A stretch of DNA of 64,000 nt from Paenibacillus sp. XY044 (GCF_002257645.1 NZ_NQMO01000010.1:62001-126000); one strand, 5' to 3'; shown: positions 17,824 to 26,920, counted from the first letter of the stretch. Notes: generated by a model not told the origin, from the letters alone. Numbers and translations: made by a program.

Positions 17824-18609
17824 ATGCTGCACGCATCGCCGTCATCTTTTGAAATATTGCCGTCCCTCGCCAAAATTGTGTGCGAGCCCGGATGGAAATG
17901 GCAGAAGCGCGAGAAGGCGCTGGAAAATTACGATTTATTCTATGTATGGAGCGGGGAAGGGACCGTCATCCGCAACGACGAGCCGTATGATGTCGGTAAA
18001 GGGAGCTGCTTCCTGTTCAGACCCGGCGACCATACGAGCGCCACGCACAACCCGCAGAAGCCGCTGGTTCTGACTTACAGCCACTTCCGGGTGTCCGAGC
18101 CTGTGACGGATATTCCGCTGCCGTACCGGAAGCTGACGGAAACGGTTGACTTTGAATATATGCTGGCCCGTTATGTCAGGCTGTTTCTCGTTAACACCTA
18201 CGCCGCCCAGGAAGAGGGGCAGCTGATCCTGAAGCAGCTGATGATCCATCTGCTCCGGCACGACCGGCAGCAGCCGGAGGAGAAGAGGGTAAGCAACCAG
18301 CTGACCGAGGTGATCCACGAGATCGCCAATTACATTCAGCAGCATCCCGGCATACCGCACCGGGTCGAGGATCTGGCCGCCCGCGCCGGATTGTCGCCGC
18401 GGTATTTCTCGATCAAATTCAAGGAGCTGATCGGCTCTCCCGTTCAATCTTACATTATCCGGACGCGGATCGACCGGGCGCAGCATCTGCTCCTGCATGC
18501 GGGCATGAACGTCACGGAAGTGGCCGATGCGCTCGGATACCGCGACATCTTTTTCTTCAGCCGGCAATTCAAGCAGTATACGGGTAAAAATCCGTCCGAA
18601 ATCAGGTAA
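17824..18609 (+). CDS. AraC-family transcriptional regulator
   Basis: Regulator of 261 residues with an N-terminal cupin-like sensor (about 1-100, with GEGTVIRNDEPYDVGKGSC) and two C-terminal AraC helix-turn-helix motifs: VEDLAARAGLSPRYFSIKFK and VTEVADALGYRDIFFFSRQF, ending in the GKNPSEIR signature. GGGGGGAATG lies just before the ATG. The sensor type often responds to sugars, but no transporter or catabolic gene is adjacent, so the target is unknown. Confidence 0.87.
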   Translation: MLHASPSSFEILPSLAKIVCEPGWKWQKREKALENYDLFYVWSGEGTVIRNDEPYDVGKGSCFLFRPGDHTSATHNPQKPLVLTYSHFRVSEPVTDIPLPYRKLTETVDFEYMLARYVRLFLVNTYAAQEEGQLILKQLMIHLLRHDRQQPEEKRVSNQLTEVIHEIANYIQQHPGIPHRVEDLAARAGLSPRYFSIKFKELIGSPVQSYIIRTRIDRAQHLLLHAGMNVTEVADALGYRDIFFFSRQFKQYTGKNPSEIR

Positions 18610-18699
18610 TTGTTTCCTGCTGTTTCGCTGTCTTCCCCCATCGGGTAATAAGCTTCAAGCTTGCAAATGCCCGAAGAGACGAAGGGAGGAAAGAATCGG

Positions 18700-18822
18700 A
18701 TGAGCAGACGGCGGATTCGCAGGCGTGACGGGTATGCCGCAGCTGCGGCGGCGCGGGGGAAATACCGTAACCGGATGCGCCGGTTCAGACCGGCCAGCAT
18801 CATGAGCGACGTATGGTTTTAA
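18700..18822 (+). CDS. Very basic 40-residue peptide
   Basis: A short open frame with an excellent ribosome-binding site (GAAGGGAGGAAAG, about 8 bases from the ATG). The peptide begins MSRRRIRRRDGY, then has a run of six Ala and a second basic patch (KYRNRMRRFR), so about a third of its residues are Arg or Lys. I do not recognise a family. It may be a nucleic-acid-binding or spore-associated basic peptide. A good terminator lies 55 bases downstream, which supports a real transcript. Confidence 0.55.
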   Translation: MSRRRIRRRDGYAAAAAARGKYRNRMRRFRPASIMSDVWF

Positions 18823-18877
18823 CCCCACCCGGCAACCTTTTTTGAACTCATCACATAGGGTATAAATGATGTCTTAA

Positions 18878-18913
18878 GAGCAGCGCGGGATGCCAGCCCG
18901 CCGCTGCTTTTTT
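18878..18913 (+). terminator. Rho-independent terminator
   Basis: AGCAGCGCGGG pairs with CCCGCCGCTGCT (one bulge) and is followed by six T residues; it closes the AraC/small-peptide transcript. Confidence 0.85.
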
Positions 18914-19100
18914 GTGTGCGCGCAATTGCCCTGACGCATCATGATACCGGTGACCGCGGTCGGCGTAATTCCATCATCCGCAAATCTTCAATCGGCAATC
19001 GCGCAGGGCGTAGTTCTTTGGTGTGTGCTCTCCCCCCGGCCTGCCGGCTTATGGTATGCTGAGGGAGCAAGGTGTTAAGCAGAGGATGGAGGATAGCGAA

Positions 19101-20096
19101 ATGAATGAAGCATTCGGAGCAAATTCGGAGGATAGCCTGCGCCTCCTGCTGGTTCAGGCGGAGCAGGTGCTGATGTCCGCACTGGGGCAGTTTGGCATCC
19201 AAGAGGAACAGGCGGAATTTATCCAAATTTCGGACCATATAACATACCAGGTGACCGCGCGATCCGGGGGTAAATTTTTGCTGCGGATTCATCCGGTGTC
19301 GGCCGACGTGAGCGCCATCCGTTCGGAAATGATTTGGCTGAACCGGCTCTCTTCTCAAGGTCTACCGGTTCCGGAAGGCGTAGCGGACCGAGAAGGGAAT
19401 ATCGTGGCGATTTGCGAGGCGGACCGGGGCCAGGGCTGGCCGGTGACGCTGCTGCGCTGGATCGAGGGAGAGCAGGCGGAAGACGGTCTCGATGACAGGC
19501 AGGTGTACCGGATGGGCGCGCTTATGGCAAGACTCCACCAAGCCGCACAGAGCTTTGTTCCACCGGAAGGGTTTGTCAGACCCCGATGGGGGGCTGCAAG
19601 CCTGACCGAAGATATGCAGCGGCTGGAGCGACGTCACCGCGTCTTCCTAAATTCCGATGAATGGGCGCTTTATGCACAGGCGGCGGACAACGTCCTAGGG
19701 CGAATTGCCGCATGGTCTCCGGACCCTTCCCGGTACGGGATGATTCACGCAGATCTCCACGAGGGCAATGTGGTATTCAAGGATGGGGAACCGTGCCCTA
19801 TCGATTTTGGCCGCTGCGGATTCGGTTATTATGCATACGATTTGGCGCAGGCACTCATCGGTCTGTACCCGGCACAGCGGAGCATGCTGCTGGACGGGTA
19901 TGAAAGCATACGCCTTCTTCCGAAGGAGAGCGTTCCCCTGCTGGAAACCTTTTTCCTGCAGGCGGTACTGGAGAATCAAGCGTTTCATGCCGGCAATCCG
20001 CAGGAAATTCCGTCGCTGAAGGAACAGAAGGGGTATATTCTGTCCGTGATCCGCAGCTATTTGGCGGGTGAGCCGTTTCTGTTTCCAGGGAAATAA
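19101..20096 (+). CDS. APH-family small-molecule kinase
   Basis: Kinase-like protein of 331 residues in the aminoglycoside phosphotransferase/choline kinase superfamily. The catalytic loop MIHADLHEGNVVF (Asp, Asn) near residue 215 and CPIDFGRCGFG with the metal-binding Asp are intact, as is an N-terminal ATP-binding region with RSGGKFLLRIHP. I start at the ATG preceded by GGAGGA seven bases upstream rather than at the open-frame start 78 bases earlier. The substrate is not readable; homoserine, sugar or antibiotic acceptors are all known in the family. Confidence 0.8.
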   Translation: MNEAFGANSEDSLRLLLVQAEQVLMSALGQFGIQEEQAEFIQISDHITYQVTARSGGKFLLRIHPVSADVSAIRSEMIWLNRLSSQGLPVPEGVADREGNIVAICEADRGQGWPVTLLRWIEGEQAEDGLDDRQVYRMGALMARLHQAAQSFVPPEGFVRPRWGAASLTEDMQRLERRHRVFLNSDEWALYAQAADNVLGRIAAWSPDPSRYGMIHADLHEGNVVFKDGEPCPIDFGRCGFGYYAYDLAQALIGLYPAQRSMLLDGYESIRLLPKESVPLLETFFLQAVLENQAFHAGNPQEIPSLKEQKGYILSVIRSYLAGEPFLFPGK

Positions 20097-20121
20097 CATC
20101 TGAACAGGGAGTGGAACCGAA

Positions 20122-20979
20122 TTGGGAGTACAGGATGAGCGGCCGGTCGTTTTGGTCACGGGAAGTTCCAGCGGCTTCGGGCTGCTGGCCTGCGTGGAGC
20201 TGGCTGTCCGCGGATACGCGGTTTTTGCCGGCATGCGAAGGCCGGAAGCGAGCGGGGAGCTGATGAAAGCCGCGCAGACGTCGGGGGCTTTGGAGCATAT
20301 TCATGTGGTGGGGCTGGATGTCACCGACGGTGAACAGGTGCTGCAGGCGGTATCTGGCATCCTGAAGTCCCGCGGCCGGATCGATGTGCTTGTGAACAAT
20401 GCGGGCACCGCTTACGGAGGAATGATCGAGGAAATTCCGATGGACGTGTGGAAGGCGCAGCTGGAAACGAACTTCTTCGGGATGGTTGCGGTAACCCAAG
20501 CCGTCCTTCCCGCCATGAGGGAGGCGCGAAAGGGGAAAATCATTCAGATCAGCAGCATCAGCGGGGCTGTCGGTTTTCCCGGCTTCGGTCCTTACGTGTC
20601 GTCGAAGTTTGCCGTGGAGGGCTTCAGCGAATGTCTTGCGCTGGAAATGCGGCCTTTCGGCGTCGATGTCGTCGTGGTGGAGCCGGGGTCGTACGGAACG
20701 GCCATTTGGGACAAAGGATTTGCGCAGATGAGCACCGCCGATCGGTCGCCTTACGAGCGGATGCTGAATCAGCTGATGGACTTTTCCCGAAATAGCGCAG
20801 ATCAGCGCGGCGATCCGGCCGACGTGGCCCGGCTGATCGCAAGGATCGCGCGTATGAACAAGCCGGCTTTCCGCTACGCCCTGCCCGCCGGCACGCGCTG
20901 GACCATGGCGGTCAAGCCGCTGCTTCCAGGCCGCTTGTTTCAGCGGATCATGCTGGCACTCCTAAGCAAAAAGGGCTGA
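20122..20979 (+). CDS. Short-chain dehydrogenase
   Basis: Classical SDR of 285 residues: TGSSSGFG near residue 13 for NAD(P), NNAGTAYGG at about 91 and YVSSK at about 156 with the catalytic Tyr and Lys. ISSISGAVGFPGFG supplies the catalytic Ser. No ATG or GTG is available, and the frame starts at a TTG with AGGGAG ten bases upstream. It follows the kinase gene by 25 bases and is probably co-transcribed with it. Substrate unknown. Confidence 0.83.
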   Translation: MGVQDERPVVLVTGSSSGFGLLACVELAVRGYAVFAGMRRPEASGELMKAAQTSGALEHIHVVGLDVTDGEQVLQAVSGILKSRGRIDVLVNNAGTAYGGMIEEIPMDVWKAQLETNFFGMVAVTQAVLPAMREARKGKIIQISSISGAVGFPGFGPYVSSKFAVEGFSECLALEMRPFGVDVVVVEPGSYGTAIWDKGFAQMSTADRSPYERMLNQLMDFSRNSADQRGDPADVARLIARIARMNKPAFRYALPAGTRWTMAVKPLLPGRLFQRIMLALLSKKG

Positions 20980-21011
20980 AGGCTGAGCCGGAATCGTTCC
21001 GGTTCAGCCTT
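20979..21011. terminator. Convergent hairpin between the SDR gene and psd
   Basis: AAGGCTGAGCCGGAA and TTCCGGTTCAGCCTT form a 15-pair stem with a TCG loop. It overlaps both gene ends. A T run (CTTTTT) follows on the minus strand after six bases; none follows on the plus strand. Confidence 0.6.
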
Positions 21012-21798
21012 CGGATGGATGCAGCTGGCCGAGCAGCTGACCCATGCGGACATGGTGCCCGGACTGGAGGTCTGCCCGGCGGGTGAACGTGCCGTCCTGG
21101 GTCAGCAGTACGACGGTCGAACCGAACTCAAAATAAGCGAGAGGATCGCCGTTACGCCAAGTATTGACGGTTTCGTCGTCATAGCGGATGCTGCTGACAT
21201 TCATCGCTCCGACCTTGACGACGGCAACTTCCCCCCGGGCTCCTTTAATATACGTAATCAGCCTTTCATTGCGGCACAGCACGGATTTCATCTGGGTCAT
21301 GCCGAATTCGTTGACCGGGTAGCATCGGCCCTTGATATGCTCACTCTCCACCTTCACGCCTGTGATTGGGGAGTGGATGCGGTGATAATCGGTAGGGCTA
21401 AGGTACAGCACAAAGAAATAGCCATGTTTATATAACTCCAAGTGGGGAGAGGAATTAAGCAGCTCCTCCACCGAATAGTCCTGCCCTTTCACGTTCAGAA
21501 TCGTGCCTGATGTAATTTCGCCCATCGCGGTGATTTTGGCGTCGACGGGGCTTGTAAGCACGTTCTCGCCTTCGTGCACGGGACGCATGCCGGGCTTCAG
21601 ACGCCGCGAGAAAAATTCGTTGAGCGTGCGGTATTCGCGGATTTCTTTTTCCGCTTCTTGCGCCGGGATCTGATAGTTTTTGATAAAAGTGGGGATGACC
21701 CCTCTGCTGAGCCTGCTGTGCGAGAAGCGTCCCATCATGGAAGAGAGCCACTTTCTCGAAGAGAGCTCTGTCATGAGCCGCAGTAATTTCTTTGCCAT
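21004..21798 (-). CDS. psd: Phosphatidylserine decarboxylase
   Basis: Membrane-associated enzyme that makes phosphatidylethanolamine from phosphatidylserine. The proenzyme cleaves itself at the FGST motif near residue 230 (in YFEFGSTVVLL), turning the Ser into the pyruvoyl cofactor. SPTDYHRIHSP carries the conserved catalytic His residues, and SPVDAKI is also typical. GGAAGGGAG lies eight bases before the ATG at 21798, giving 264 residues, so the longer open frame is not used. No pssA is adjacent. Confidence 0.92.
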   Translation of the reverse strand: MAKKLLRLMTELSSRKWLSSMMGRFSHSRLSRGVIPTFIKNYQIPAQEAEKEIREYRTLNEFFSRRLKPGMRPVHEGENVLTSPVDAKITAMGEITSGTILNVKGQDYSVEELLNSSPHLELYKHGYFFVLYLSPTDYHRIHSPITGVKVESEHIKGRCYPVNEFGMTQMKSVLCRNERLITYIKGARGEVAVVKVGAMNVSSIRYDDETVNTWRNGDPLAYFEFGSTVVLLTQDGTFTRRADLQSGHHVRMGQLLGQLHPSEG

Positions 21799-22083
21799 GC
21801 CTAATCTCCCTTCCAAACGTGCCTGTAGCACTCTGAAATATATTGACATAGAACGGCGATCAAATCAATATACAACAAATGCTGCAAACGGCCCCGGGGA
21901 AAAATGGTATTGCCAATCTTCCGAGGTTGATGTATTTTGGAATCAATACGGGCCCGCCGTCGTCTTCATCAGGGCGAGGTGCCTGTTACACAGAAGCGAA
22001 CCCATGCATCTCTTCGTCTTGCACGACGATGTGTCCGGGATATGGCGGCGATGCTGCGCCTTGTGTTCATCTGTGTACATATG

Positions 22084-22179
22084 GGAATACGGGAGCTCGA
22101 GCGAATCGGGCTGAGAGTGCAGCTAATGAACTGCTGCTGACCGGGAATCTGATCTGGATAATGCCAGCGTAGAGAATTC
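22084..22179 (+). promoter_or_regulatory. TPP (THI-box) riboswitch
   Basis: The thiamine pyrophosphate aptamer core is clear: a CGGGAGC P2 strand, GGGCTGAGAG at 22108-22117, and the 3' segment GACCGGGAATCTGATCTGG followed by ATAATGCCAGCGTAGAGAA. GAAT at 22085-22088 and ATTC at 22176-22179 close P1. It precedes a YkoEDC-type transporter, and an expression-platform terminator lies 30 bases downstream. Confidence 0.93.
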
Positions 22180-22207
22180 AAGTCCTTTTGTGGGCTTATT
22201 TGACGAT

Positions 22208-22235
22208 CTCCCTCGCTTATCCAGGGGGTTTTTTT
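22208..22235 (+). terminator. Riboswitch expression-platform terminator
   Basis: CTCCCT pairs with AGGGGG, followed by seven T residues, between the TPP aptamer and the first transporter gene. A second short hairpin (AAGTCC/GGGCTT, 22179-22197) could act in switching. Confidence 0.75.
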
Positions 22236-22272
22236 ATTGCCCAAATTTTGGAAAAGGAAAGGACGATGTCAA

Positions 22273-22884
22273 ATGAACAGCAGTACGATGCAGATGGATC
22301 GGCCGAAGGGGCTGAAGCTCAGCGACCTGCTCGTGACGATTCTGCTATCCCTCGTGATCGGGGTGGTGTACCATTTTTGGGGTTCGGTGAACGACTTGCT
22401 CAAGCCGCTGTTTTTCCAAGCGGATGAGTTGATGTACGGCATGTGGTTCCTCGCTTCAACGCTTGCTGCGCTGCTGATCCGCAAGCCCGGCGTAGCCCTC
22501 TTGGCCGAGGTCGCAGCAGCTCACGTAGAAATACTGTTCGGCAGCGAGTGGGGGCTTCAGCTGGCTATTTATGGTGTGGCGCAGGGTCTTGCCGCGGAGC
22601 TGATCTTCGCCCTGTTCCGTTACCGGAAATTCTCCATGGGGGTAGCGGCGCTGGCCGGCATGGCTTCGGGACTGGGATCATTTCTGGTGGACGTGTACTA
22701 CGGCTATGTCACGGACTATACAACGTGGATGATCGTGTTCAAGTACGTGATGCGGTTAATCAGCTCGGCGGTGCTTGCGGGATACTTGGCGTACGCCCTG
22801 ACCAAAGCGCTGGAAGCAACCGGAGTAACCCAGCTGCTCCGGCCAGTGACGGCCAAGGATTATGAAGCACTCGATCATGACTGA
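22273..22884 (+). CDS. ykoE: Thiamine-precursor ECF transporter S component (YkoE-like)
   Basis: Membrane protein of 203 residues with five or six hydrophobic segments, expected to bind the substrate (thiamine or its hydroxymethylpyrimidine part) for an energy-coupling-factor importer. Its position behind a TPP riboswitch and ahead of a double ATPase and a T component matches ykoEDC. GGAAAGGA lies 10 bases before the ATG at 22273. It overlaps the next gene by 23 bases. The soluble thiamine-binding YkoF found in B. subtilis is not encoded here. Confidence 0.85.
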   Translation: MNSSTMQMDRPKGLKLSDLLVTILLSLVIGVVYHFWGSVNDLLKPLFFQADELMYGMWFLASTLAALLIRKPGVALLAEVAAAHVEILFGSEWGLQLAIYGVAQGLAAELIFALFRYRKFSMGVAALAGMASGLGSFLVDVYYGYVTDYTTWMIVFKYVMRLISSAVLAGYLAYALTKALEATGVTQLLRPVTAKDYEALDHD

Positions 22885-24463
22885 GGCTAAATGGGTCGCC
22901 GCGACGAAGCGGAAATCGGTGGAGCAAGGGGCGGATCAAGGGAGAGAGCGGATCGCCGTTTCGGTGACAGACCTGCGCCTTAAATTTCCTGGCGAGAAGG
23001 CGTTCGTGTTTAAAGATGTTTCCCTGTCGGTGCCGGCCGGAGAAAAGGTGCTACTGCTCGGCCCTAGCGGATGCGGGAAATCCACGCTGCTGCAGGTGCT
23101 CGGCGGGTTGATTCCGGCGGTCATCGACGTTCCGCTCAAATATGCGGACATCCAAAAGCCCCGTTCGGGCGGATATGTATTTCAGGATCCGGATACTCAG
23201 TTCTGCATGCCGTATGTCGATGAGGAGCTGGCGTTTGTGCTGGAGAACCGCCAGGTAGCCAGGGAGGATATGATTCCGCGGATGCGGGAGGCGCTCGGGC
23301 AAGTCGGCCTGAACCTGGAAGAGCTGCACACCCCGATTGAACGGCTGTCCTTGGGGATGAAGCAGAGGCTCGCTCTCGCATCGGTCCTGCTGCTGGAACC
23401 GGAGGTGCTCCTGCTGGATGAGCCCTCGGCGCTGCTGGATCCCGAGGGGAGAAAGCAGATCTGGGAGGCGGTACGCAGCGTATCGGGGAGGCGGACCGTG
23501 CTGATCGTTGAGCACCGGATCGAAGAAATCGTGGACTGGGTCGACCGGATCGTTCTGTTCGCGCCGGATGGAAGCATCCTGGCCGACGGCAAGCCGGCCG
23601 AGATCTTCACGACATACCGCCGAACCCTGCAGGAGAACGGCATTTGGTATCCTGGCGTTTGGGAGGATTATATCCACGAGAGGGGGACTCGGCTCGCCGG
23701 TCCATTGAAATCCTTGCAGCAGGGCGCGGACTTGGCGGTACCAGTTCTCTCCCTGCGGGGCTTTGTCGGTCTCCGTGGAGATGTGCCGGCGATCATGGTG
23801 GAAGAGGCAGAGGTATATCCCGGCGATTTTATCGCGGTTGTCGGGCCTAACGGGGCAGGGAAAAGCTCTTTGCTGCTGAGCCTGATGCAGCTTCTTCCGA
23901 CCGCAGGCAGCTACCACCTGGAAGGCAGACTGCTGCAGGGCAGGGGCAGGAAGAGAACCTGCCCTTCGGACCGGATCGGATTCGTGTTTCAGAACCCGGA
24001 GTTCCAGTTTGTAGCCCAGACGGTACTGGAGGAGACGGCCTTTTCTCTGCATATGCAGGGCGGCATGTCCCGGGCAGAGGTGGAGAGTAAAGCCGAAGAT
24101 TGCCTCCGGACGTTTCATTTGCACGGCTTGGAGAGCCGGCATCCGTATCAGCTCTCGACCGGACAGAAGCGCAGGCTGAGCGTCGCCACGGCAGCGGTGC
24201 GCCGCCAGGCGGTGCTGCTGCTGGATGAACCGACGTTCGGACAGGATGCCCGCAACGCCTTTGCCATCCTGGACTACTGCGAAGCGCTGCGCAGCAGCGG
24301 CACGGCGATCGTTATGGTGACGCATGAGCGTGAGATCGCTGAACTGGCCGCTACCCAAGTATGGGAAGTCCGCAGCGGAAGGCTGACGGCGATGAAGCCC
24401 GGAGGGAGGAGACTTGAGGGATACGGCGCAGCTCCGGATGCGCAGGGGGAGGTAAGCGGATGA
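22862..24463 (+). CDS. ykoD: ECF transporter fused double ATPase (YkoD-like)
   Basis: Two ABC ATPase domains in one 533-residue chain energise uptake of thiamine or its precursor. Domain 1 has Walker A GPSGCGKST, signature LSLGMKQR and Walker B LLLDEPS. Domain 2 (from about 310) has GPNGAGKSS, STGQKRR and LLLDEPT. FQDPDTQF and FQNPEFQF are the paired Q-loops typical of EcfA. An alternative start is the ATG 15 bases later. It overlaps both neighbours, consistent with translational coupling under the TPP riboswitch. Confidence 0.9.
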   Translation: MKHSIMTEAKWVAATKRKSVEQGADQGRERIAVSVTDLRLKFPGEKAFVFKDVSLSVPAGEKVLLLGPSGCGKSTLLQVLGGLIPAVIDVPLKYADIQKPRSGGYVFQDPDTQFCMPYVDEELAFVLENRQVAREDMIPRMREALGQVGLNLEELHTPIERLSLGMKQRLALASVLLLEPEVLLLDEPSALLDPEGRKQIWEAVRSVSGRRTVLIVEHRIEEIVDWVDRIVLFAPDGSILADGKPAEIFTTYRRTLQENGIWYPGVWEDYIHERGTRLAGPLKSLQQGADLAVPVLSLRGFVGLRGDVPAIMVEEAEVYPGDFIAVVGPNGAGKSSLLLSLMQLLPTAGSYHLEGRLLQGRGRKRTCPSDRIGFVFQNPEFQFVAQTVLEETAFSLHMQGGMSRAEVESKAEDCLRTFHLHGLESRHPYQLSTGQKRRLSVATAAVRRQAVLLLDEPTFGQDARNAFAILDYCEALRSSGTAIVMVTHEREIAELAATQVWEVRSGRLTAMKPGGRRLEGYGAAPDAQGEVSG

Positions 24464-25272
24464 ACAAATTTTTAACCCCGAGCCGTCTTACCTGGCTGCA
24501 CCGGGCGAATCCTTCATTGAAGCTCGCCGTACTGATCATGTTGTTTATCGTTACGATTCAGACGCGAAGCATTGATTTTGCCGTCTATCAGGCCGCGGTC
24601 TATATCGCCGTCCTGTTTCTGTCCAGCGGTTATCCGGCATGGAAAGTGATGCTGCTTGTCCTCTCCTTCAGCCTGGTGTTCGTTTCTTCGTCCCTGACGA
24701 TGCTCCTTTTCGGGAAAGGGGATCACGTCTGGTGGCAGTGGGGGCTGTTCCGCGTATCCGAGGAAAGCTTCTACCGCGGGCTGCACCTGGGCTTCCGGGC
24801 TATTGCTTTTGCGGCAGAAGGATTGCTCTTCGTCATGACCACGCCGTCCGTCAAGCTGTTCTATTCGCTGATGCAAAATTTTCGCCTGCCGCCCAAATTC
24901 GCATACAGCTTCATGGCGTCGATCCGGCTGCTGCCCATCGTCTGGGAGGAGTTTCTCATCCGCAGGCAGGCGCTGCGAATCCGCGGCGTGCGGACAGGGC
25001 GGGGAATCAAAGGCCTTCTTGAGCATGTCCGGCTGTATGCGGTGCCGCTGCTGTCCCAGAGCATCCGCCGGGCACACCGCGTGGCGGTGGCGATGGAAGC
25101 GAAGCAGTTCAGCGGGTCGGGACGCAGGACGTATTATTATCCGTCGGCCTTCAGCAGATACGACGGCCTGGCGGTTCTCATGTTCGTTATCGCCGTTGCG
25201 GTTGCTTACTATGCGGCCGCTGCCATTCCCTGGTTCGGCATCGAAGATGTCAGGTACCATGGACAAGGTTAA
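24460..25272 (+). CDS. ykoC: ECF transporter T component (YkoC-like)
   Basis: Energy-coupling transmembrane protein of 270 residues linking the substrate-binding S component to the ATPases. It has hydrophobic segments near residues 25-50, 55-75, 105-125 and 235-260. The cytoplasmic coupling motif family is represented by RRQALRIRGVRTG and AVAMEAKQFSG (the two Ala-Arg-Gly-like helices of EcfT). The ATG overlaps the ATPase stop by four bases. A strong hairpin terminator follows. Confidence 0.88.
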   Translation: MNKFLTPSRLTWLHRANPSLKLAVLIMLFIVTIQTRSIDFAVYQAAVYIAVLFLSSGYPAWKVMLLVLSFSLVFVSSSLTMLLFGKGDHVWWQWGLFRVSEESFYRGLHLGFRAIAFAAEGLLFVMTTPSVKLFYSLMQNFRLPPKFAYSFMASIRLLPIVWEEFLIRRQALRIRGVRTGRGIKGLLEHVRLYAVPLLSQSIRRAHRVAVAMEAKQFSGSGRRTYYYPSAFSRYDGLAVLMFVIAVAVAYYAAAAIPWFGIEDVRYHGQG

Positions 25273-25299
25273 CCCGTATGATAGCTTTAGCCGACTGAA

Positions 25300-25336
25300 A
25301 AAAGACCGAAACAGCGGCATGACGCTTTTCGGTCTT
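25300..25336 (+). terminator. Terminator of ykoEDC
   Basis: AAAAGACCGAAA pairs with TTTCGGTCTTT, extended by CAGCG/CGCT around the loop, and is followed by a T-rich stretch. Confidence 0.85.
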
Positions 25337-25458
25337 TCGTTTAAGCCTATATTTGATTTGATATTCGGTGCTTTCCCGGTTTCCTCGTTCTGCGTTTTTC
25401 CTGCTTTAGCGATTTTGGGGGATGCTCACCATTATGGCGGGCTAACCCGACGTCCGGC

Positions 25459-26568
25459 TCAAAGTCCTGTGCCGGCGTTCTGCCGGTTTACCAGATACCG
25501 GGCATAGGCCATTGGCTCTCGATATGTTTTTTTCCAATACTGAGGCATATTGGCTTTTCGGAAGCCGTAACGCTGATCCCGTCCGTTGCATTCGATAAAA
25601 TACGGCTCGCCGCCCTTGGTGACGCCGATATCCAGGCCAAGGTCCGCCGCAAATGGCAAATGCTGCTCCAGCTGCCGGACCACGCCGAAGGCGAGGTGAT
25701 GCACGCTTTCCGCGATTCGGTTTGCTGATAACCCGGGCAGGCTTTCGGCCAGAATTCGTTCAGCCGGTAAAGCCTTACCGCCTTGGGCGACATTGGAGAC
25801 GAACATTCGGGATGCGGCGACCTTGGCATACATCCCCGTCAAGCTCCAGCTGCCGCTGATGCCCCGCTGGATGGAGACGCGAAGGTCATAAGGCCGCTGC
25901 TTATATTCCGCCAGCTCGATGCGTTCCTGAACGAGGAAGGGCACTTGGGAGATCCGGCGGAGCAGGATGCCCGGAAGCTGGCGTCTATTCAAGCGGACCG
26001 TCGTCCATCCCAGGGAACGGCCGGTTCGGGCATAAGTTAGATACCAGTGCTGACCTTGGGCATGAAGGCGCATGATTCCTCTGCCGACGCTGCCGACGCA
26101 AGGCTTTAATATCAGATCGCGATATCGCCGCATCATTTCCTGGATCGAGGAAGGGGCGGCGATCGTCGTATCGGGAAGATGTCGCGCGAGCAGGGGATCA
26201 TTTTCGAGCAGGTGATGAATTTCATCTTTCCCATACCGGTTGTAGGCGTTGAAAATCATGTAACCTTCGTCTATAAGTCGCTGTATTCTACTTTTTGACC
26301 GCCCGTCTAAATAGATGGCCCGGTTATGAATGACTCTGGGCAGCGGCAGCCTGGTGTAAACGTATTTCCCCTCTCTCAGGACGTACGCCGAACATTCGTG
26401 GCGTTCGATATCGATATCCTGTAGTTTCATATAGTACGGCTTCAAACCGAACATCCGGGCCGCTTCTTCATAATTGGCGAGGGATTCCGCTCCCGTGTTT
26501 CCGCCGGGAATTCCCCGGTGCACCGCTGCATTCAGCAGAATTCCAACATCAGAAATCCACACGTTCAT
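25459..26568 (-). CDS. YheC/YheD-type ATP-grasp protein (spore coat-associated)
   Basis: About 369 residues resembling the YheC/D endospore coat-associated family, which has an ATP-grasp fold. LILKPCVGSVGRGIMRL is the nucleotide-binding Lys and glycine-rich loop, and FVVQER-like FLVQERIEL with LGLDIGV and FIECNGRDQR completes the ATP/Mg site. The start is ambiguous: GGGAGGG abuts the ATG at 26568 and is better spaced for a GTG at 26562. An exact CATAGGATA sigma-K-like element lies 34 bases upstream. It is divergent from the giant repeat gene. The ligated substrate is unknown. Confidence 0.8.
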   Translation of the reverse strand: MNVWISDVGILLNAAVHRGIPGGNTGAESLANYEEAARMFGLKPYYMKLQDIDIERHECSAYVLREGKYVYTRLPLPRVIHNRAIYLDGRSKSRIQRLIDEGYMIFNAYNRYGKDEIHHLLENDPLLARHLPDTTIAAPSSIQEMMRRYRDLILKPCVGSVGRGIMRLHAQGQHWYLTYARTGRSLGWTTVRLNRRQLPGILLRRISQVPFLVQERIELAEYKQRPYDLRVSIQRGISGSWSLTGMYAKVAASRMFVSNVAQGGKALPAERILAESLPGLSANRIAESVHHLAFGVVRQLEQHLPFAADLGLDIGVTKGGEPYFIECNGRDQRYGFRKANMPQYWKKTYREPMAYARYLVNRQNAGTGL

Positions 26569-26601
26569 CCCTCCCTGGCATTCCTTCGTCCCACGTTTAT
26601 A

Positions 26602-26632
26602 TATCCTATGCCATAGATTGCTATAAGCAAGG
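26602..26632 (-). promoter_or_regulatory. Sigma-K-like promoter of the yheC/D-type gene
   Basis: Minus-strand CATAGGATA (26602-26610) is an exact CATANNNTA -10 element placed to give a leader of about 26 bases. No AC is found at the expected -35 distance, so the -35 half is weak. Confidence 0.5.
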
Positions 26633-26855
26633 GTCTTTGTCCGTAACGCGCTGCCTATTTTCACGAACGGTAGAGGATGAAATGCACGGAGTGATTATTA
26701 GCGGGCAGCTGACACTGGCGCCCTTCAGGAAGTCCCTCGATCGTCCCCCAATATGTAACCTTTTTATCCCCGAATATTTGCGGTCCCGTCATTCCGGATT
26801 GTTACGCAGGCAGCATCGGCTAGGTCAAAATCGTTACAAAAACCCTCAATTCAGT

Positions 26856-26884
26856 GACAACGGCCTATTTGTTCGCATATGATG
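26856..26884 (+). promoter_or_regulatory. Sigma-K-like promoter of the giant repeat gene
   Basis: AC (26857-26858), 17 bases, then GCATATGATG (CATA at 26876) matches sigma-K apart from the last base of CATANNNTA. Transcription would begin near 26891, about 30 bases before the TTG start, so the ATG at 26879 would lie inside the promoter. The 245 bases between this and the divergent promoter show nothing else I can name. Confidence 0.5.
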
Positions 26885-26920
26885 CCCAAGATGCATCCGG
26901 TTAGGAAGGAGCGAGGTCTT

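Noticed and set aside
26879..26920. ATG at 26879 as start of the giant gene
   Set aside because: It lies within the sigma-K-like -10 element and has no ribosome-binding site; the TTG at 26921 has AGGAAGGA at the right distance.
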